Part shown: piece by piece, positions 58,441 through 64,000 of the stretch | How the letters are laid out: each line of letters begins with the position of its first letter | Position numbering within the stretch: position 1 is the first letter of the stretch | Assembly: GCF_021347895.1 (NCBI RefSeq) | Contig: NC_067120.1 | Coordinates: 23,297,361-23,361,360, forward strand | From: Acanthochromis polyacanthus | Taxonomy: Eukaryota; Chordata; Actinopteri; Pomacentridae | Reading direction: 5' to 3' | Length of the DNA: 64,000 nucleotides | The notes under the pieces: model-generated | Told to the model about the DNA's origin: nothing | The model's input: only the letters and a program-made list of their open reading frames with translations | Databases searched by the model: none | Translations under genes and position numbers: made by a program

Positions 58441-60072
58441 TCATGTAGAGTCACAGCCCTTCCTTTAATAAAACGTTTATAAAATTACATTTAGTCTCAG
58501 TTAATGCATCGTTGATACATCTGCACTGGATTAAAATATACAACACTAAGGATGCAACAAAACTTAAAGCATTTAATCACACATACAAAAAAGAGAAAGC
58601 ACAACATATCAAATCACATTTAAGCTTTAAACAGGAGTCTGTGTTTAATCAAATGCTATATACAGGTAAAGCTGATCACAGCAGTAGAGGAAAACAGAAT
58701 TCCAAATTCTATCTTTAGATTTACAGGAAAGCCTCCTGCCTGTGCCAGCAGCACATGAAGGCTAAAGACAAACACATCATCTCCTCAGAACGCTTCCAAG
58801 TGGGAGACATACCACATCAAAGGCATTCTGCACCCAGCTCTGCTTCCTGATGCTGGTGAACAGGACCGGACTGGGCCAAAGGCTCCACTGTGTGTATACC
58901 CACACCTGGCTGACATTTTTACTTAACAGTCAACATGTAGGCTACTGTGGCACAGTGTTAAACTCTAATCCAGCAGTTCAGCAGACACCAGCAGAGTCAT
59001 GATTGCGTGGAAATATGGAAATAGAAATAACAGAAAAACCTGAATGACAGAACTGATCTCTTTGAGAGTTCTAATTAGATACATTAGATGACAGATGAGC
59101 TGTCTAAACCTAGTGACCAACAATGAAATTTGTTCATTTGGCACGTAAATATGACAAAACTTAAGCATCTTCATCTGTACTTCTGACATGTTTCTCTCTT
59201 TGGATTCTACAGGTTGGCACAGTTAACTGCAAGTCAGAGCTTTTTATTAATCTTAGTGACTATTAAAGTCCCTCTGTGGTTATGAAACATACCTCTAAAA
59301 CTAATGTGTGATAATGTTACAAATTCTTAACACAATCAACAGTTATGCACATTTACTATAGTCCTGCCTACAAGAATTTTCTAACCAGTTCCTGAAAATT
59401 GTATGAGTGAATATCACAAACTGAGGCAAATATCTGTCCTTAATTCTTATTTCTCTTATTGTCTTCAAAGCAAGAGTCTACTTTTATTAGGGAATGGTTG
59501 TAGCTTCAAGTAGACATGTCATGAAATAAGAAATACAGGAAAGTAAAAGTATGTTGCTGCTACAGATCATGGTTGTGCACCTGGATAACAGAAGATCATC
59601 ACACTTTTGAATAATCTCACAACTTTTTTTCTGATGAGCAGTGACCTGATAGGACAGAGTCCCAGATGAAAGCAGGAAATAATGACTGGACCTTCCAGAA
59701 CCTAGATGCTGGTGTTGGTGGGACAAAGTTAGCAGATGAGCTAATGGAGACTAGTTGAGGTGTTCTGTGCAACATGGATGAGGTGGAGATGGAGAGATGG
59801 TTAGATTCATCATCGATGATCAGAAACAGAGACACCAAGAGGTCCACAGATTGTATGGAAATTAAGCATAAGCTTCATTTGGTCTCTCATTTTAACTCTT
59901 AATAGTATGCTGCTGGACAATAGGATGTATGTGTCTTCTCAGTCAACCTTACCCATTTTTGCTAATTCAGACTTACTTTAAATTCAAAGAGGTTAGTTAA
60001 TAGCAATTTTGTAATCCTCCATAGACATTATTTCTAAAGCATTTGATGTCATAAAGTGCATAACATTATGAA
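58441..60072. other. No recognisable feature
   Basis: AT-rich with small frames lacking domains. Confidence 0.5.
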
Positions 60073-61402
60073 CTAGAAAAGCACTCAGAGAATGCAGTAC
60101 TCCACCAAGGCTATCCATGCCTCCACATGGCACTGTCAGACATGCAGCATTCGCATATTAGTTATTGATGGTTAGAAATCATGGCACTACAGAATGTGTC
60201 CATTCAATATAGATGTACCCACAAACAAAATTAGTTTGCGCTGAGCACAGGCATGTGTTATGCTTGTGTATATTATGTACGCATACCAAATCACGTGAAC
60301 GCAAATATGTAGCAGGCAGTGGGAATTGATGGTACTCGGAAACACCCCCACAGTTTAATCAATTGTTCCTTGTAGCATTTCTGACGGATAAGCTCCAATG
60401 AGTCCGCAGTGGTGGATTTGTAGTAGGATTGCCATCGTGATCGTCAGCAGGCAGCTGACGCAGTGCTGATTTGTAGTCATAGTTACAGCTATGCTGTGCC
60501 GCTATCTTACAATGATACAGACCCAGTGTGCGCCAATGACGTCGGACCATCGGTCAAATCCGATTTGTGTACCAAAAGTCTTGTAAAACTTACTACATTG
60601 CTGGTCTCATGTCCGGTGTAATTTTTTCCTGTAACCCCGAAGTTCCACATAATGCGATCGCGCCGCGCCGCGCCGCGCAATGGAACGAAGCGCCGCTGTC
60701 TTGCTCCGAAAGTCAAAGCACACAGCGCAGCGGCGCGCCGTCCGGATGGGGAGGGCTGCTCCTCAGAGAGGCTCTCGTGTGAACAGCGATATCACGCGAT
60801 AAAAACGCATGATATAAATAGAAAATAAATAAACCACACCTCATTTCACTTCTACAAGGTCGCTCTGCTTGACCCAGCCACATTGCTCTGTGATTTATAG
60901 TACTTATAGCATGGTTGAGTACATGATTTATGTTTTGATCTCAAATGAGTGCTTTTCTTTATCCAATAGTTAATTTTGTATGGTTTATTCTATATAAAAA
61001 CGGAAATTTCTCTTTGCCCATGGTTTCACACATACCTGCAAACATAATTAATAAAGTAGTAAATTTGTATAACAATTATTAAAATTAAATTATACATCAA
61101 CTTTTGGTACATTTGTGTATAAAATATTCGGTCCAGTAAAAAAAATTACTGTTTACTGGTCCACAGTCCAGTAATAAATTGTGCCCATTCGCGCAGACTG
61201 CAGTCCAATCCGTGGATCCAGACAATGAGCCACATCACTGCCAAAATCTAACCAATCGGTCCTTGAGTCATTTCTGATCCTTCCTGGAAATTTCATCCAA
61301 ATCTGTTCGTCCGTTTTTGAGTAATGTTGCTAACAGACAGACAGACAAACGTACGCTGATCGTCACGTAACCCTGCCATTCCTTAGCGGAGTTATAATAA
61401 GA
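60073..61402 (-). mobile_element. Helitron-like element, copy H5, both ends preserved, interrupted
   Basis: On the minus strand the 5' end is A|TC TTATTATAACTCC (TC at 61402). The 3' end is GAGTGCTTTTCTAG|T (CTAG at 60076-60073) with a GCATTC/GAGTGC hairpin. The family interior is split by 60524-61200. Without the insert it is about 653 bp. No Rep/helicase, so non-autonomous. Confidence 0.7.
60524..61200. mobile_element. 677-bp non-autonomous DNA element nested in H5
   Basis: Ends CAGTGTGCGCCAATG and, inverted, CAGTCTGCGCGAATG (13/15). Further in, TTTGTGTACCAAAAGT and AAATGTACCAAAAGTT are again inverted relatives. Flanks CAGACC and CAGTCC may be a decayed duplication. The left half has a very CpG-rich CGCCGCGCCGCGCCGCGC tract (60660-60677) in otherwise AT-rich sequence. 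Confidence 0.65.
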
Positions 61403-62634
61403 TGAATAAACCAAGAGAGTCACAGTATGCTAGCTGACTTAGAGTACATAGAATATGAGAGAAACGTGACGTTGTTTATGATGTTGTCTAGTCATACCAA
61501 ACCATATTACTGTTGTATTTTATAGCAGAATAAGCTAGCTTTCCACATGACGTAGGAGAAATACAAGCATCTAAAATGAGACAACAGCCAATATGCACAC
61601 ATGCATGCTAAAGTCCTTAAAGTTTTAATGAGAAAATGAGCACATAAATATTGATATGAACAGTTAAGCACAGCCTGAACATTGAACTAAGACAAGCTCA
61701 TCTATAATTTGTGTTTTGTTTGCTCATTCTCAAATCTTACAGATACTTTAATGAAGTCATGAAGGCTTATTTAGAGCCATTGCAAAGGCATTTGTCCAAA
61801 ACACACAGCTTGAGGCAGATGGCAGGATGAAAATATGTATTTTTCATGAGTATTCTGAATATATGTTACATGATGCTCACTGTTCAACATTTTAAAAGAA
61901 CAAATGAGTATCTATTTCTTTTATGCAGATGTGTTTCAACAGGTTGAAATATTTTGTAGCTAGTGTGTTTTTGTTTGTTTTCAATTGTCACAGTCTTGGC
62001 AGTTTTCCAGCACACCCAACTGGTGTGTTCACATGTGCCAAACTAATGATTGTCTTGTGAATAACTATTAAAAACACTGAAATGAAGAAACACATGTGAA
62101 CAGTCTATACAATACTATGGTTCATGACAAAGTAGCAATGGTTGGATAAATACTATGAGTTCTAAGCTACTTTCAAGGTAATTTCACAACCTTTACTTTT
62201 AACTTAGAAACTCTTGGAGCCACACAGACCTTTCTGCTGAAGTTCACGTGCAATCAAAAATCTGTGTCTGTTTTGATGTAGAACTTAAAAAGCAAGTAGT
62301 AATTGTACTGCAAAGTTAATGTAATGAACTAGTATTTGCAGAATGGAGAAATTCAATACAAGCAGCATAAAATAAAAATATTCCAGTCAGATGGTACCTA
62401 GAAACTGCAAAGTGGATGTTTTACATGAGTAAATGAAAATGTTTCCATCACCAGATGTAAGACAGATTTTACAAGTAAATTTGTACCTATATGTGAATTA
62501 ATATACTGGTCACATGATACAACACAAAACACATAACATTAAAACTAAAGGACAGAGATCACTACCTATACTATTACTACTAACTCATAACTGTCTGTAT
62601 TATTTTTGCCCAGCATGCAAGGAAAGAGCTTATC
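61403..62634. other. No recognisable feature
   Basis: AT-rich DNA upstream of the minisatellite. Confidence 0.5.
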
Positions 62635-62651
62635 CTATGTACTTTGTTGAT

Positions 62652-63060
62652 AACAGGCTGCTAAAAGAGTTGGGAGGGATAGAGAGGAGCGTGGAGGAAT
62701 AGGAGGAGGGACAAGCAGAGGAGGAGGAGGTGGGAGGGAGTGGGACGAGCGTGGACGAATAGGAGGAGGGACAGGTAGAGGAGAAGGGAGGGCGAGGAGC
62801 GTGGGGGAATGGGAGGAAGTGGGAGGAATGGGGAGGAGCGCGGAGGAATGGGTGGAGGGACAGGCAGAGGAGGACGGCTGGGAGGGAGTGGGACGAGTGT
62901 GGCGGAATAGGAGTAGGGTCAGGTAGAGGAGGAGGAGGGAGGGCGAGGAGTGTGTCAGACTGGGAGGAGGTGGGAGGAATCGGGAGGAGCGTGAAGTGAT
63001 GGGGAGGAGGGCGGAGGAATTGGTGGAGGGAGAGGTACAGCAGGAGTAGGTGGGAGTAGA
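62652..63060 (+). repeat. Purine-rich minisatellite with ~150-bp higher-order repeat
   Basis: Almost pure G/A on this strand. A ~60-bp unit (AGGAGGAGGGACAAGCAGAG ... GGACGAGCGTGGACGAAT) alternates with a ~90-bp unit (GGGAGGGCGAGGAGCGTG ... GGAGCGCGGAGGAAT). The pair repeats from about 62700, 62849 and 63021 (partial). G-runs such as GGGAGGG and GGGGG allow quadruplex or triplex structures. The proline/serine-rich frame on the other strand is only its complement. Confidence 0.75.
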
Positions 63061-63227
63061 GTGCCTATATAATGAGAATGGCGACATGACGGATCCAAAA
63101 ATTTTGGTCACGTGATCTATAGGAGCCATTTTGTTTCCTATTTATGAACGCCGGTTATGCCTGTTAACGTTGTTTACAACGCAGAGAGTAATTCTAGGTC
63201 TTTTTTGGTTTCATAAATACCTGAAAA
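63061..63227 (+). promoter_or_regulatory. Putative promoter/5' UTR of the THAP gene
   Basis: A TATATAATG lies at 63066-63074 and a CACGTG E-box at 63109-63114 within GGTCACGTGATC. The region joins the minisatellite to the THAP start codon. No transcription start is evident from sequence alone. Confidence 0.35.
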
Positions 63228-63380
63228 ATGACGGGCTGTTGTGCCTTTGGGTGCACAAATCGATCGGAGAAGGGATTACACATGTTTAGATTTCCCAGGA
63301 GTAGTGAAAGAATGAAACTGTGGGAAAATAAAGTCCGGAGAGTGGGATGGAAACCGACTTCATCATGGTTTTTGTGCCAG
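63228..63380 (+). CDS. THAP-domain protein, first coding exon (partial gene)
   Basis: 51 codons from ATG 63228 to a CAG|GTTAGT donor at 63380 (phase 0). The peptide starts MTGCCAFGCTNRSEKGLHMF. It has the first zinc ligands (C-x4-C, residues 4-9, or C5/C9), the conserved proline of HMFRFP (residue 24), a tryptophan in LWENKV (33) and the third cysteine in FLC (50). The C-x2-H histidine would be the first residues of the next exon. THAP domains are C2CH zinc-binding DNA-binding modules found in host regulators and in P-element-type transposases. The rest lies after an intron, beyond 64000, so I cannot tell host gene from domesticated or active P-like element. The start has no upstream in-frame competitor that keeps the domain. 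Confidence 0.8.
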
Positions 63381-63511
63381 GTTAGTCCCATGTATGTACT
63401 TTCATGTTATGATGTATGGGTGAATGACAGATAGAAAAGTTTGATGTGATTTTAGGCAGTTGTGGTTATTTTGACTTTGACCATTTTCATGCATGGAGAT
63501 GCATGAAATAC

Positions 63512-63557
63512 GGGCTGCTGAAGTTTAACGGGGTAACCCGTTAAACTTCAGCGGCCC
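63512..63557. repeat. 21-bp hairpin, one mismatch, 4-nt loop
   Basis: Arms 63512-63532 and 63537-63557 (core CTGAAGTTTAACGGG) are complementary at 20 of 21 positions around GTAA. Confidence 0.9.
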
Positions 63558-63843
63558 ATCTGAGCTTCGACAACAGCCTCCCTGTTCATTCACATGATTT
63601 CCAATTCAACAAACAGCTGACAGTTTTCTGTTCCCTATTTTCTGTTTTCCGTCCAACCTGCAGTCACTTATCAGCCTCATATGACCCGAACAGGCTCTGT
63701 GTTGTTCACCTGTTTCTGGACTGTTAGCCGCCGTTAGCATGAGGATGCTGTTAGCCATATGCTTACAGCTGCAGCAGCGTACAGGCGGACGGGAAAACGT
63801 ATTTTACTAAATTGACCGAAGCTGAAAACTCGATGATAGAAAC

Positions 63844-63921
63844 ATTATACACCCATGGAAAGCTTAGATTCCCATGAATCCGCCGGTATAAACCACTTTC
63901 AGATGTGATTACCACAGCGGG
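63844..63921 (+). repeat. ~77-bp block shared with the foldback at 52022-52577
   Basis: From AAGCTTAGAT through CATGAATCCGCCGGTATAAA to GATGTGATTACCACAGCG it matches about 52389-52466. The last 46 or so bases are identical. Confidence 0.85.
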
Positions 63922-64000
63922 TAATATAAACACATTTGTCCAACAAACAGCAAATAACGTAAACCGCACAACTCACCTTTGAAGGCTCAAAACTAGTCAC

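Larger units (their letters stand above)
63381..64000 (+). other. Start of the THAP gene intron
   Basis: No second THAP exon is seen before the window ends. It holds a hairpin (63512) and a block shared with the foldback element (63844). On the minus strand AAAG|GTGAGT at 63977 could be the donor of an opposing exon (63977-64000), too short to judge. Confidence 0.4.

Noticed and set aside
62635..63129. 164-codon proline/serine-rich frame
   Set aside because: Reverse strand of the purine minisatellite; no start or domain evidence.

Overview
This is vertebrate nuclear DNA, and the repeat content points to a teleost fish, probably a percomorph. It holds Rex1/L2-type LINEs, several Tc1-like transposons and MITEs, hAT, PIF/Harbinger and piggyBac remnants, tRNA-headed SINEs with (ATGG)n tails, Helitron-like elements and many CA/GT, TCTG, ATCT and GATG microsatellites. 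There is no prokaryotic, phage or organellar organisation. I found no rRNA, no intact tRNA, no CRISPR and no operon. Most open reading frames here are chance frames in AT-rich DNA.

Layout. 0-4.4 kb: a Harbinger-like element entering from the left edge cuts a hAT transposase pseudogene, followed by a second hAT element and a Tc1-like MITE. 5.8-6.3 kb: a composite of two inverted 78-bp MITE modules. 7.5 kb: one small, well-formed candidate exon on the minus strand. 10.3-13.5 kb: a solo LTR, then a LINE-tail repeat split by a 1.26-kb insertion bounded by perfect direct repeats. 15.3-18.9 kb: a Helitron-like copy with a 48-bp perfect inverted repeat, a dead RT fragment, and a 2.3-kb Harbinger element that keeps only its Myb/SANT-like gene. 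24.4-29 kb: a near full-length LINE inserted into a Helitron-like copy, then a SINE with a perfect target-site duplication. 32.2-38.5 kb: more Helitron-like copies, a nearly complete Tc1 transposon killed by three stop codons, and an RT fragment. 36.6-42.2 kb: two ~1.04-kb arms in inverted orientation. 43.6-44.35 kb: the least repeat-like stretch with some CpG, a candidate regulatory region. 45-56 kb: a 1.15-kb TIR element, two nearly identical GT-bounded telomere-like modules, a piggyBac fragment, and a LINE carrying two different nested TIR elements. 57-61.4 kb: further DNA-element remnants and a Helitron-like copy with a 677-bp nested element. 62.6-64 kb: a purine-rich higher-order minisatellite directly upstream of the first coding exon of a THAP-domain gene, which runs off the right edge.

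The genes do not form a pathway. The only candidates for living genes are the THAP exon (63.2 kb) and perhaps the 58-bp exon at 7.5 kb. The rest is mobile-element history, and nested insertions allow several relative dates. I see no convincing undescribed multi-gene system. The most unusual material is the Helitron-like family, the inverted pair, the Myb-only Harbinger, the foldback element that shares sequence with the THAP locus, and the THAP-adjacent minisatellite. Family names rest on recognised motifs and remembered teleost repeats, not on a database search.
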